Shown: piece after piece, positions 41,283 through 49,722 of the stretch
Numbering within the stretch: position 1 is the stretch's first letter
How the letters are laid out: every line of letters begins with the position of its first letter
Origin: Lewinellaceae bacterium
GTDB taxonomy: Bacteria > Bacteroidota > Bacteroidia > Chitinophagales > Saprospiraceae
Direction of reading: 5' to 3'
DNA length: 64,000 nt
NCBI GenBank assembly: GCA_016716135.1
Contig: JADJWX010000015.1
Location: 98,135-162,134, forward strand
The notes under the pieces: model-generated
Database searches by the model: none
Told to the model about the DNA's origin: nothing
Seen by the model: the letters and a program-made list of their open reading frames with translations, nothing else
Translations under genes and position numbers: made by a program

Positions 41283-41735
41283 TCAGCTTAAGCTGCCGAA
41301 AAGCAGCCCTTTTTGCGCCAAAGTTCCAACAATGATTACCAGCGCAATCGACGTGTAAATGGCCAGTTTGCGGTGTTTGGACACATCGTCGGTAGCTTTT
41401 TTCGACAGGCTGCGGCCGACCTGTATGAAGGCCACAGCGATCAGCATCGCGGTGATATGTTCAACGGCAAAATACCGCATCATCGGGTCTTTCATGGCTG
41501 CGCCGAAATTGGCGAAGGCGGTTTGCGTCCAGGTACTGGTAAAAGCGTACTGGATAAGACCGATAAGCGCTTGAAGATGCGCCAGGCCCAGCAGCACCAC
41601 GGAGGCGGTATTGTCGGCTTTTTCGAAGGGTTTGCGGTTTAACCAGCCGTTGTAGGCGCGAATTAATACGAAGACCATTGCCGCCAGCACCAGGTAGCGG
41701 TTGTAGGAGTGTAGTGTATTTAAAAATGTATCCAT
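41283..41735 (-). CDS. Four-helix membrane protein, cytochrome-b-like annotation in relatives
   Basis: 150 residues with four transmembrane segments and conserved-looking His residues near their ends (HSYNRYLVL, GLAHLQALIG, FAVEHITAMLIAV and SKHRKLA). Similar short Bacteroidota proteins are often labelled cytochrome B, but no biochemical basis is known to me. Two or more of the His residues could bind heme. Function uncertain. Confidence 0.6.
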   Translation of the reverse strand: MDTFLNTLHSYNRYLVLAAMVFVLIRAYNGWLNRKPFEKADNTASVVLLGLAHLQALIGLIQYAFTSTWTQTAFANFGAAMKDPMMRYFAVEHITAMLIAVAFIQVGRSLSKKATDDVSKHRKLAIYTSIALVIIVGTLAQKGLLFGSLS

Positions 41736-41982
41736 GACAAGGAATTTAAGTTATTGACTTACAGGGAATGCCCGACAGGTATAAAATTCGGGCAAATGTA
41801 GGGTTTACCGGCCAGTTGCCTCCCTAAACCACGTGGGGTAACTTCAGGTTTAAAAAAAATTTTAACTGATATGTGACCCGGAAACCAAGCCGGCGTATAA
41901 AAGATGTCTCTCAAACCGATTTACTCTTTTATTCAGAGATATTACAGTAGGAAGATTGTTTTCATTTGGTTTTTTGGGGTTT

Positions 41983-42015
41983 ACCGCCAGACGCAATGTC
42001 CGGCGGTTTTTTTTT
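41983..42015 (+). terminator. Orphan plus-strand intrinsic terminator
   Basis: ACCGCCAGA and TCCGGCGGT (one G-T pair) form a stem with a 7-base loop, followed by a run of nine T on the plus strand. The flanking genes are both on the minus strand. It may simply serve dtd on the other strand, or it may end a short plus-strand RNA. Confidence 0.55.
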
Positions 42016-42025
42016 GCCCCAAACC

Positions 42026-42478
42026 CTACTCGCGCATTTTGGAATCGATCCATATTGTTACGGGACCATCGTTGACCAAGCTGACTTTCATGTCGGCCCC
42101 GAATGCACCCGTTTGAACCGGGCGTCTGGTTTCCCAGGTCAGCGTTTTTACAAAATTCTCGTACAGTGGAATAGCCTGTTCGGGCCGCGCTGCCCGGATA
42201 AAGGAGGGGCGATTGCCTTTTTTAGTGCTGGCGTGCAGGGTAAACTGGCTGATTACCAGCAATGCACCGTCGATATCCTGCACCGACAGGTTCATCAGTC
42301 CTTCGGCATCCGAAAAGATGCGCAGAGCCGCGATTTTTTTGCACAACCATTGGATATCAGTTTCATCGTCGTCGGCTTCTATACCTAAAAGGATGAGCAA
42401 GCCGGGGCCGATCCGGGATTTCTCGGCGCCGTCGACGGTGACGGAAGCCTGGGATACTCGTTGGATTACTACGCGCAT
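42026..42478 (-). CDS. dtd: D-aminoacyl-tRNA deacylase
   Basis: 150 residues. It hydrolyses D-amino acids from mischarged tRNAs. The start MRVVIQRVSQASVTVDG, the catalytic SQFTLHASTKKGNRPSF and the GAFGADMKVSLVNDGPVTIWID closure are typical. The first 38 codons of the longer frame are upstream leader. Confidence 0.95.
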   Translation of the reverse strand: MRVVIQRVSQASVTVDGAEKSRIGPGLLILLGIEADDDETDIQWLCKKIAALRIFSDAEGLMNLSVQDIDGALLVISQFTLHASTKKGNRPSFIRAARPEQAIPLYENFVKTLTWETRRPVQTGAFGADMKVSLVNDGPVTIWIDSKMRE

Positions 42479-42576
42479 ATCAATTGAGTTATGAGAGATG
42501 AGGTGTATGGGCAAATTTAGGGGAGTAATTGGTAGGGATTGGGCATTTTTGCGGCTCATTCCGAAAGGGTGAACCC

Positions 42577-42606
42577 ACTCATCACTCATCACTCAATCAC
42601 TCACTG
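42577..42606. repeat. Imperfect heptamer repeat ACTCATC
   Basis: Two perfect ACTCATC copies are followed by ACTCAATC and ACTCACTG, right before the ATG of the AhpD-like gene. It resembles the heptamer tract ahead of the Bcp gene at 54226-54267. Confidence 0.75.
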
Positions 42607-42608
42607 AA

Positions 42609-42935
42609 ATGGTAAACGAATTCAACGACTACCGCGCCCGGATGAACGAACGCATCCTGGCCCACGACAACAAGGTGATCAAACGTTTCTGGAGCCTGGA
42701 CAACCAAACGTACCAGGAAGGTGCGCTGGACACCAAAACCAAGGAAATGCTCGGGTTGGTGGCGTCCATGGTACTGCGTTGCGACGACTGCATCAAGTAC
42801 CACCTGGGCAAATGCCACGACCTGGGCGTGACGACCGACCAGGTTTTCGAAATTTTTGCCGTGGCGAATATGGTGGGCGGCTCTATTTGTATCCCGCATA
42901 CGCGCCGGGCAGTGGAGTATTGGGATGCGCTGTAA
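42609..42935 (+). CDS. AhpD-like carboxymuconolactone decarboxylase-family protein
   Basis: 108 residues. The core TKEMLGLVASMVLRCDDCIKYHL carries the CxxC redox pair and the following His of AhpD-like peroxidases. GVTTDQVFEIFAVANMVGG completes the domain. It may reduce hydroperoxides or supply reducing power, but only the family is certain. A perfect palindrome covers its stop codon and that of the converging gene. Confidence 0.88.
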   Translation: MVNEFNDYRARMNERILAHDNKVIKRFWSLDNQTYQEGALDTKTKEMLGLVASMVLRCDDCIKYHLGKCHDLGVTTDQVFEIFAVANMVGGSICIPHTRRAVEYWDAL

Positions 42936-42984
42936 CGCGAACCGCTGGTTCGCGATTTAACTGCGAACCAGCGGTTCGCGTTAC
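42932..42984. repeat. Perfect 22-bp inverted repeat spanning two stop codons
   Basis: The arms at 42932-42953 and 42963-42984 flank a 9-base loop. They include the TAA stops of both converging genes. It has no T-tract, so termination would be by a structured stem rather than the classical mechanism. Confidence 0.9.
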
Positions 42985-43706
42985 TCATACACCACTTTGC
43001 GCAACAACCGCAAACCGACGGAAAGTTCTATCGTCAGGTTTCGGATGCGCCGCTCCGGTATGGTGATATTTTGGCCGGGGTTCAACGGATCGATCACATT
43101 AGGTATGGACGGCTGGCGATACTGCAACAGGAAATCCGGGTGTGCCGAAAGCATAAACTGGCAGCCAACCAACTCGCTGAAGGGAAGTTCAATGCCGCCA
43201 CCGAAAGACAAGCCTGCCGTCCATTTGTTTACAAACCCGGGCTGCGGGTAATAGATCGCGGCATAGGGGTTGTTATTTTGGTCCAGATCGTTGAGGTTGG
43301 TGCTCAGGTTGTAATCCCCGCGCAGGCCGCCGAAGTAGAAATACTTGCCGCGCGCACCCAGGGGCTTTTTCATTTTAGCGCCCAAGATGAGGGAGAGGTT
43401 GTTGAATTGAAACTCTTGGGAAAAAGTCTGGATACCCCCGCCCTGAAAGAAAAAACGAAAACGCGTAGCGCTTCCCCGCACATGATAGCCCAATTGTGCA
43501 TAAATGGAGGAGTTGTCATTTTCGTTGTTGACCGACTCGATCGACAGCGCAGCGTGGTATTTGTACAGGATTTGCCGTTCGAACGAATTGTCCCATTTTT
43601 GAACGCCCAGGCTTGGGCCCACGTGAATTACATACGCCGTGGATTGAGCGGCAATTTGTCCAATAATTGCCGTAAAAAGTGAAATGCAGAGTACAAAGCG
43701 GATCAT
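42981..43706 (-). CDS. Outer-membrane beta-barrel-like protein
   Basis: 241 residues. A signal peptide (MIRFVLCISLFTAIIGQIAAQ) is followed by alternating aromatic and polar strands, for example RFRFFFQGGGIQ, FYFGGLRGDYN, WTAGLSFGGGIELPF and LTIELSVGLRLLRK with a late aromatic. This is the pattern of a small PorT- or OmpW-like barrel. Ligand or role unknown. Start set at the second Met, before the signal peptide. Confidence 0.7.
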   Translation of the reverse strand: MIRFVLCISLFTAIIGQIAAQSTAYVIHVGPSLGVQKWDNSFERQILYKYHAALSIESVNNENDNSSIYAQLGYHVRGSATRFRFFFQGGGIQTFSQEFQFNNLSLILGAKMKKPLGARGKYFYFGGLRGDYNLSTNLNDLDQNNNPYAAIYYPQPGFVNKWTAGLSFGGGIELPFSELVGCQFMLSAHPDFLLQYRQPSIPNVIDPLNPGQNITIPERRIRNLTIELSVGLRLLRKVVYE

Positions 43707-43805
43707 TCTGTCGTTTTTTGTGCGCAAAGTACAAAACCACCGTTTGGTAGCCAGCAGAACCGGATGTATTCTATACCAAACATGGCATGACAGTTTGAGG
43801 TGTCA

Positions 43806-43813
43806 TACCTTTG
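43806..43813 (+). promoter_or_regulatory. -7 element for the M3 peptidase gene
   Basis: TACCTTTG matches TAnnTTTG exactly, 30 bases before the ATG. No strong -33 box at the usual spacing was found. Confidence 0.5.
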
Positions 43814-43842
43814 CAATACGTAACTACCTAATAATTTGATTA

Positions 43843-45570
43843 ATGGAGACTATGATTGATACCCCTTCGACAACAGCGACATTTGAATCCTTTCCCTATA
43901 CCCGGCCCGACCTGGCGGTGGTTTCACAACAATTCAATGCGAGTTTGCAAAATTTTGAACAAGCCGCTTCGCTGGAAACGCAAATCCATTGCCTCAAACA
44001 ACTAATCCAGATTCGCGAGGAATTTGCCACCATGTACAACCTGTGTCTGATCCGGCACACGATGGACACCCGCGATCCTTTTTATGAAACGGAGAATACC
44101 TATTTTGATGAAAACCTGCCGGCATTCGAGGCGCTGAACGACAACTTCTACCGGGTCTTGTTGAAGTCGCCCTTCCGGGCAGCGCTGGCCCAAAAGTATG
44201 GGGGGCATTTGTTTGTACTCGCCGACCTGGCTTTGAAAACATTCAAACCGGCCATCCAAAAAGATTTGCAGGAAGAAAATGCCTTCAGTACCGAATACAC
44301 CAAACTGAAGGCTACCGCCCAACTGGAATTTGACGGAGCGACCTACAATCTGAGCAGTTTCACCCCGGTGGAGCAATCGAACGACCGCTCGGTGCGGCGC
44401 AGAGCCGCTCAAACCAAATGGGCGTTTTATGAAAAAAATGCGCCGGTGGTTGAACCGTTGTTCGACAAAATGGTGCAGACCCGCAACCGGATCGCCCGTA
44501 CGCTGGGCAACGACAATTTTGTCGCTGTAGGGTACGCGCGCATGCGCCGTTCCGATTACACCCCGGAAATGGTTGCCAACTTTCGCAAACAAGTACGCCA
44601 GCACATCGTCCCACTGGCTTCGGCACTCTACGAACGGCAACGCAGACGGCTCGGTCTGGATACGCTCTGCTACTACGACGAAGACTATAAATTCCCTTCC
44701 GGAAACCCCAAGCCGGTTGGCAAGCCGGCCGAAATCGTAGCCAATGCCGCCCGGATGTACCGCGAGCTGGCCCCCGAAACGGATGCGTTTTTTCAGCACC
44801 TGTTCGATGCCAACCTGATGAGCCTGGAAAACCAGGACGGCAAGGCCACCGGCGGCTATTGCACCTACATGCCGATGTTTCAGGCGCCGTTTATTTTTTC
44901 AAACTTCAACGGCACCAGCGGCGACATCGACGTGTTGACGCACGAGGCCGGACATGCATTTCAGGTTTGGAGCAGCCGCCATTTTGAATTTGATGAATAC
45001 CACTGGCCGACCAGCGATGCCGCAGAAATCCACTCCATGAGCATGGAATTTTTCACCTGGCCCTGGATGCATTTATTTTTTGGGCCGGATACCGAAAAAT
45101 ATTACTTCATGCATGTGGGCAATGCGCTTCAATTTCTGCCTTACGGCGTTGCTGTAGATGAATTTCAACACATTATTTACGAAAATCCCGATATGACGCC
45201 GACCGAACGCAATGCAGCCTGGCGCCAGTTGGAAAAAACATACTTGCCGCACCGCAACTACGACGGAAATACGTTTCTGGAAAACGGCGGTTTTTGGCAA
45301 AAACAAAACCACATCTTCAATTCCCCGTTTTATTACATCGACTACGCGTTGGCACAAATCTGCGCATTCCAATTTTGGAAAAAAGACCGCGAAAATCATC
45401 CGGCTGCATGGGCTGATTACCTGCGCCTGTGCAAGGCCGGAGGCAGCCGCTCGTTCCTTGATCTGGTAAAACTTGCCAATCTGCGCTCCCCGTTTGAAGA
45501 TGGCTGTGTGGCCTCGGTTGTGGGCGAAATACAGGCTTATCTGGAGAGCGTGGATGATTCTAAATTTTGA
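43843..45570 (+). CDS. M3-family oligoendopeptidase (PepF-like)
   Basis: 575 residues. A cytoplasmic zinc peptidase that trims short peptides. The zinc motif HEAGH begins at residue 367 in DVLTHEAGHAFQVW, and AAEIHSMSMEFF supplies the third ligand. GGYCTYMPMFQAPFIFSNFNGT is the substrate-groove motif of the family. No signal peptide. It is followed 22 bases later by the DUF4159 gene. Confidence 0.94.
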   Translation: METMIDTPSTTATFESFPYTRPDLAVVSQQFNASLQNFEQAASLETQIHCLKQLIQIREEFATMYNLCLIRHTMDTRDPFYETENTYFDENLPAFEALNDNFYRVLLKSPFRAALAQKYGGHLFVLADLALKTFKPAIQKDLQEENAFSTEYTKLKATAQLEFDGATYNLSSFTPVEQSNDRSVRRRAAQTKWAFYEKNAPVVEPLFDKMVQTRNRIARTLGNDNFVAVGYARMRRSDYTPEMVANFRKQVRQHIVPLASALYERQRRRLGLDTLCYYDEDYKFPSGNPKPVGKPAEIVANAARMYRELAPETDAFFQHLFDANLMSLENQDGKATGGYCTYMPMFQAPFIFSNFNGTSGDIDVLTHEAGHAFQVWSSRHFEFDEYHWPTSDAAEIHSMSMEFFTWPWMHLFFGPDTEKYYFMHVGNALQFLPYGVAVDEFQHIIYENPDMTPTERNAAWRQLEKTYLPHRNYDGNTFLENGGFWQKQNHIFNSPFYYIDYALAQICAFQFWKKDRENHPAAWADYLRLCKAGGSRSFLDLVKLANLRSPFEDGCVASVVGEIQAYLESVDDSKF

Positions 45571-45592
45571 CTAAATCTCTTTCCTGAATAAT

Positions 45593-46270
45593 ATGACTCG
45601 GCTTTCCCTACTCATTTTATGCTTTTTTGGAGCAACGGCCTTCACGTTCCGCAATGCCCACTCCGCAATCCAAACGCCCCCCACCCTGCAATTGGCTTTG
45701 CTCAAGTACTCCGGTGGCGGCGATTGGTACAACGATGTAAACTCGCTGAAAAATCTGGCCCAGTTTTGCAATCAAAATCTGAAAACCAATTTTAGTCTGG
45801 AATACGCCACCGTAGAACCCGGCAGCGCCGACATCTTCAATTACCCGATCGTATACGCCACGGGACACGGAAATATGCTGTTCAGCGATCTGGAAGCACG
45901 CAACTTGCGCGCCTATCTGGAGGGCGGCGGGTTTCTGATTTTAAACGACGACTTTGGTCTCGATCCCTTTGTGCGGCCCTCCATGAAAAAGGTTTTTCCG
46001 GAACTGGAATTTGTCGAGTTGCCCTTCAGCCACCCGATTTACCACCAGAAATACGAGTTTAAAAACGGGGTGCCGAAAATTCACGAGCACGACGGCAAAC
46101 CGGCCCAGGGGTTCGGCCTGATCTGGCAAGGCCGGTTGATCTGTTTTTATAATTTTGAAACAGACCTGGGCGATGGCTGGGACGATATTCACAACGACCC
46201 GATCGCCCTGCGCACGAAAGCCCTGCAGATGGGCGCAAATATTGTGCAGTATGTTTTTGGCGGGGAATAG
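45593..46270 (+). CDS. DUF4159 secreted protein
   Basis: 225 residues. Signal peptide at the N-terminus. LALLKYSGGGDWYNDVNSLKNLAQF, YPIVYATGHGN, LEGGGFLILNDDFG and a C-terminal WDDIHNDP-x-ALRTKALQMGANIVQYVF match DUF4159, a glutamine-amidotransferase-like fold without a known catalytic triad. Family members are periplasmic or surface proteins of unknown job. It may share a transcript with the M3 peptidase. Confidence 0.88.
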   Translation: MTRLSLLILCFFGATAFTFRNAHSAIQTPPTLQLALLKYSGGGDWYNDVNSLKNLAQFCNQNLKTNFSLEYATVEPGSADIFNYPIVYATGHGNMLFSDLEARNLRAYLEGGGFLILNDDFGLDPFVRPSMKKVFPELEFVELPFSHPIYHQKYEFKNGVPKIHEHDGKPAQGFGLIWQGRLICFYNFETDLGDGWDDIHNDPIALRTKALQMGANIVQYVFGGE

Positions 46271-46296
46271 GGCGTAGGGCAAAGGGCGTAGGGCAA
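46269..46296. repeat. Two tandem copies of a 14-bp unit after DUF4159
   Basis: AGGGCGTAGGGCAA occurs twice, the first copy overlapping the TAG stop. It has the same 14-bp period as the tract at 36845-36872 but a different sequence. Confidence 0.9.
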
Positions 46297-46314
46297 TCAA
46301 GGAGCCGTTGGGCG

Positions 46315-46947
46315 CTACTTTCGCCCAAAGTCGGCGGGAATTTCCCCCCAGGCATCCGTTTCCCACTTTAGGATCGGGTTGGTGATTTTATTGCTTGCGA
46401 GCCATTTTTCCGCGCGTTCGATGAGCTGAAAAATCTCGGCATTGCGGCTGGTCTGCGCCAGTTTGGTGCGGCATTTTTTTGCTTTGACCCAAATTTGTGC
46501 GTTCCGGGAATCGGAGTAAATGGGGATGTTGGGACTATTTTGCTGCTTAAGCCAGGCCAGGCCATGCACCAGCGCTAAAAATTCTCCGATATTGTTTGTG
46601 CCGTCGGGCAACGGCCCCACCCGGAATATCTCCTGGCCGGTTTTCGTGTGTACGCCCCGGTATTCCATGTCGCCGGGATTACCGCTGCAGGCGGCGTCGA
46701 CGGCCAGGCTATCAAGGCGCACACCGGCTTTTTCAAGTTCCGGCAGCGATTTTTTCACATTTTTGGTGTCCTTTCCCACATAGGCCCAGTAGCTGCCCCG
46801 GTACGCTTTTTCCGCTTCGGTTTTTGACGAAAAACTCTTGTACTTCGCCTGCGGGTAGCCGTCGATTTGCAGTTTTGCTTCCGACCAGCTAGTGTAAACA
46901 CCGGGCTCATGCCCATCCCAGACGACGTAGAATTTTTGTTTCGCCAT
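46315..46947 (-). CDS. Ribonuclease H with viroplasmin-type N-terminal domain
   Basis: 210 residues. Residues 1-50 form the hybrid-binding viroplasmin domain (KFYVVWDGHEPGVYTSWSEA, GYPQAKYKSFSS). The RNase H1 domain has the catalytic acids in AVDAACSGNPG, TNNIGEFLALVHGL, IYSDSRNAQIWV and WETDAWGEIPADFGRK. It removes RNA from RNA-DNA hybrids. The canonical DGS-type first motif is here DAACSGN. The gene begins two bases after the end of the upstream gene. Confidence 0.92.
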   Translation of the reverse strand: MAKQKFYVVWDGHEPGVYTSWSEAKLQIDGYPQAKYKSFSSKTEAEKAYRGSYWAYVGKDTKNVKKSLPELEKAGVRLDSLAVDAACSGNPGDMEYRGVHTKTGQEIFRVGPLPDGTNNIGEFLALVHGLAWLKQQNSPNIPIYSDSRNAQIWVKAKKCRTKLAQTSRNAEIFQLIERAEKWLASNKITNPILKWETDAWGEIPADFGRK

Positions 46948-46949
46948 GT

Positions 46950-48104
46950 TTACAAACCCAACAAGTTAAAACTGTAATACAGCGAAATGCCTTGCAGGCC
47001 AATCCGGCCGTTGCAAAAAGCGGGGTCGTTGCACTCGCGATTGTACAGGGCATCCAGGTCGGCCAGGCCAAGATTGGCACGCAAACCAAGCGTACCGCCA
47101 AGGTCTTTTTTACCAAAATTCATACGATACTGGAGGCCTGCAATGATCCCTACATCGTTCTTTTTGAAGTCGTTATTGGCGTCAAAAAGTTTATTGTCGC
47201 CCGTGGGCTCTTCGGTGCCTTTGGTTCGGTTGAACAACAAGCGGCTGTAATACGGCCCGGCGAGGATCGTGAGCCTGCCGTCGCGTTTCAGGTTGATTTC
47301 CGGAATAGCCGCCAAGGTCAGCCAGGTTTGACTGTAGGTGACGTCGCGCGCGTAATTGATTACGGAGTCTGTTATGACAAAAAAGGCCGATTTCGTGTGC
47401 GAATATCTGCCCATCAGACCGGCTTCAACATTCAGCGTGATGAACCCGCCGCTGCCTTTAAACCGGAATTGGGTACCCAACTCCCAGCCGGGTCGCGCCG
47501 AGGTGACCGGGTTTTTGGCAATGGCCGGATCACTGGAGGCCGGGAAGTTGCCGGTAGCCCGGATGGTTGTCATATTTATACCGGCGCGAACGCGAAACTC
47601 CAGCCCGGCCGGGGTAAACTCGCGTTCGAATACATTTTCGGTGTTCACCGTACGGTTGCCACGTTGGCCTTCGGTCCAAACCTGGATTTCGCGCCGGCCC
47701 AGCAGGCGGTAGCGGATTTTGTTGGGATTTACCTGTTTGGGATTTTCAAATAAATAGCCATCGTAATCAGCCAGGGTAAGTTCAAACGGGATGGGGTCGT
47801 TATCATTTTGGCCTCGGATAGTTTGGTGGTACGTAATAACTTGGCCACGCAATTCGATCCGCATGGTTTCGAGCAACACGGTGTCGCCATCCTCTTCTTT
47901 GATGCGCAATTCTCGGCCGGTCAGGGTGCTGTCGTTTTCAATTGACCAGACCTGCAACCGGTCGCCCCGCGATTGCGGCATAAACCACACGCCGTCCAGC
48001 ACGCGCAATTCACGAAAGATGATGTCGGCATCCTCAATTTGGGCCGATAAAAAAAGTGGCGTACAAAACAGAAGGCCCAAGAGGCCAAATTGCCGTAGAG
48101 ACAT
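46950..48104 (-). CDS. Secreted protein with lipocalin-like and beta-barrel-like halves
   Basis: 384 residues. Signal peptide (residues 1-22). The N-terminal 150 residues hold a lipocalin-like beta sheet (LRVLDGVWFMPQSRGDRLQVW, LLETMRIELRGQVITYHQTI). The rest is an outer-membrane barrel-like region with strands such as GSGGFITLNVEAGLMGRYS, TWLTLAAIPEINLK and GIIAGLQYRMNFGKK, ending in SYYSFNLLGL-like LYYSFNLLGL. Ligand unknown. It is divergent from the sigma-factor gene. Confidence 0.65.
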   Translation of the reverse strand: MSLRQFGLLGLLFCTPLFLSAQIEDADIIFRELRVLDGVWFMPQSRGDRLQVWSIENDSTLTGRELRIKEEDGDTVLLETMRIELRGQVITYHQTIRGQNDNDPIPFELTLADYDGYLFENPKQVNPNKIRYRLLGRREIQVWTEGQRGNRTVNTENVFEREFTPAGLEFRVRAGINMTTIRATGNFPASSDPAIAKNPVTSARPGWELGTQFRFKGSGGFITLNVEAGLMGRYSHTKSAFFVITDSVINYARDVTYSQTWLTLAAIPEINLKRDGRLTILAGPYYSRLLFNRTKGTEEPTGDNKLFDANNDFKKNDVGIIAGLQYRMNFGKKDLGGTLGLRANLGLADLDALYNRECNDPAFCNGRIGLQGISLYYSFNLLGL

Positions 48105-48152
48105 ATGTTATTTTTTTTGGCAAAAAAACGAAGAATAATCTGAGCTTAGTAA

Positions 48153-48178
48153 GTTTCCGGTTTAAAGGTTTCCGGTTT
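48153..48178. repeat. Direct repeat GTTTCCGGTTT in the sigma-factor leader
   Basis: Two copies of the 11-mer, 15 bases apart, lie in the long leader of the ECF sigma gene. They may be a regulator site or an intergenic repeat remnant. Confidence 0.6.
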
Positions 48179-48278
48179 GTAGTTTGTGGGCATTGGAAAA
48201 CAAGAAACTCTGAAATAAAATTTAACATACGGATGCAACCCGGTCTGGCAAAAATTGTCAATACAATCAAATCACAAA

Positions 48279-48809
48279 ATGGACGCCACGCAAACGCACC
48301 GCGACCTGATCGAACGCTGTAAACAAGGCCGCCGCGACGCACAGTTCGAGTTGTACCGCCTGTACAACCGGGCTATGTACAACACAGCATTGCGCATGGT
48401 GCAAAACACCCACGATGCTGAGGACCTACTGCAAAGCACTTTCGTTGAGGTGTTTACGAAACTAGACACTTTCCGTTACGAAAGCAGCATCGGCGCCTGG
48501 ATCAAGCGAATCACGGTCAACAAATGCATCAATTTTTTGAAAAGTCGCCGCCTGTCTTTTCAAGAATTGACGCCCTACAACGAACGTTCCGAGGAGCCGG
48601 AACCAGTGCCTGAAGTGCCCTACAGTGTTGAACGAATCAACCACGCCATCACGGAATTACCCGATGGCTACCGGATGGTTTTCACCCTGTATGCCATGGA
48701 AGGTTATGATCATGAGGAGATTGGCGATATTCTAGGCATCTCGGAGGCAACGTCGAAGTCGCAGTACAGCCGCGCAAAATCAAAATTGCGTGACATGCTT
48801 TCAACGTAG
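48279..48809 (+). CDS. ECF-type RNA polymerase sigma factor
   Basis: 176 residues. Region 2 shows LYNRAMYNTALRMVQNTHDAEDLLQSTFVEVFTKLDTFR and region 4 shows ELPDGYRMVFTLYAMEGYDHEEIGDILGISEATSKSQYSRAKSKLRDML. Its ATG lies 8 codons inside a longer frame. The next gene carries anti-sigma-like features, so the pair forms an extracytoplasmic signalling unit. Confidence 0.94.
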   Translation: MDATQTHRDLIERCKQGRRDAQFELYRLYNRAMYNTALRMVQNTHDAEDLLQSTFVEVFTKLDTFRYESSIGAWIKRITVNKCINFLKSRRLSFQELTPYNERSEEPEPVPEVPYSVERINHAITELPDGYRMVFTLYAMEGYDHEEIGDILGISEATSKSQYSRAKSKLRDMLST

Positions 48810-48921
48810 GAAAAATGTATCGGCGACCGCTTTTAAACGTGACTTGCAGCAACAGGAAACGTTTTAAACAAAAAAGCGGATCGTCAAACGGTAACGGTTC
48901 AATCTAAAAAACCAGCACAGC

Positions 48922-49722
48922 ATGATGTCCAACAGCAGCAACATAGAACAGTATATCCGGCAGCACCGGGAGGCTTTCGACTCCGCCATTCCAAACCAAA
49001 GCGTTTGGGCTTGTATTGAAAAAAGCCTGGACCGGCTGCCTGCCGCAAACAGCCTGGAACAGCAAATCCTTTCCCAGCGCCCGCTTTTTGATTCCGCCAC
49101 CCCTGCCGATGCGGTATGGCAGCGCATTGATCAGGAATTGAACGGCGGGACCAATCGCACCCTCGAAGGGTTTATCCGCACCAATCGCGACGCCTTCGAC
49201 ACCCACACACCTGCCGACCGGGTGTGGACTTCCATTGAAAAGTCTATTGCCGGAAATACAGCACAAGTTGTGCACGTCCACTGGCAACGTACCCTGATAC
49301 GAATAGCCGCAGCCGTTGTGCTGCTGGTTGCCGGCGTCAATATTGGTATTTGGTATGCCAATAGCTCCGGCCAAGCCGGCATGGCACTCAGCGATGTTTC
49401 CAAGGAATACGCCGAGCTGGAGCAGTATTACCAACGGGATATTTCAGCAAAAAAAGAAAAACTGGCCAGTTTCGCCACATACCAGGATGCCGGTGTCACA
49501 GAAGACCTCCTGCAAATGGATAATGTGATGGACGAACTACGGACCGAACTCGCCAAAGTTCCCCCGGGCAACCGGGAAAAGGTGGTTCGTGCCATGATCG
49601 AAAACTACAAAGCCAAAGCAGCAATTCTCGGGCGTGTCCTCGAACACCTCGAACAACAGCGACCAAATCAACAGCAAACTGCACCGATAAACAGCGGAAA
49701 TCATGAAGTTAAATCTATTTAA
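48922..49722 (+). CDS. Putative anti-sigma factor with three copies of an FD-x9-W motif
   Basis: 266 residues. Three similar segments, REAFDSAIPNQSVWACIEKSL, RPLFDSATPADAVWQRIDQEL and RDAFDTHTPADRVWTSIEKSI (F19/W29, F56/W66, F92/W102), recur about every 37 residues before a transmembrane helix (about 126-145). A periplasmic coiled segment follows (VSKEYAELEQYYQRDIS and AMIENYKAKAAILGRVLEHLEQQ). Position after an ECF sigma factor and single-pass topology argue for sigma sequestration. A zinc-binding anti-sigma HxxxCxxC motif is not present, so the fold is atypical. It overlaps the next gene by 20 bases. Confidence 0.75.
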   Translation: MMSNSSNIEQYIRQHREAFDSAIPNQSVWACIEKSLDRLPAANSLEQQILSQRPLFDSATPADAVWQRIDQELNGGTNRTLEGFIRTNRDAFDTHTPADRVWTSIEKSIAGNTAQVVHVHWQRTLIRIAAAVVLLVAGVNIGIWYANSSGQAGMALSDVSKEYAELEQYYQRDISAKKEKLASFATYQDAGVTEDLLQMDNVMDELRTELAKVPPGNREKVVRAMIENYKAKAAILGRVLEHLEQQRPNQQQTAPINSGNHEVKSI

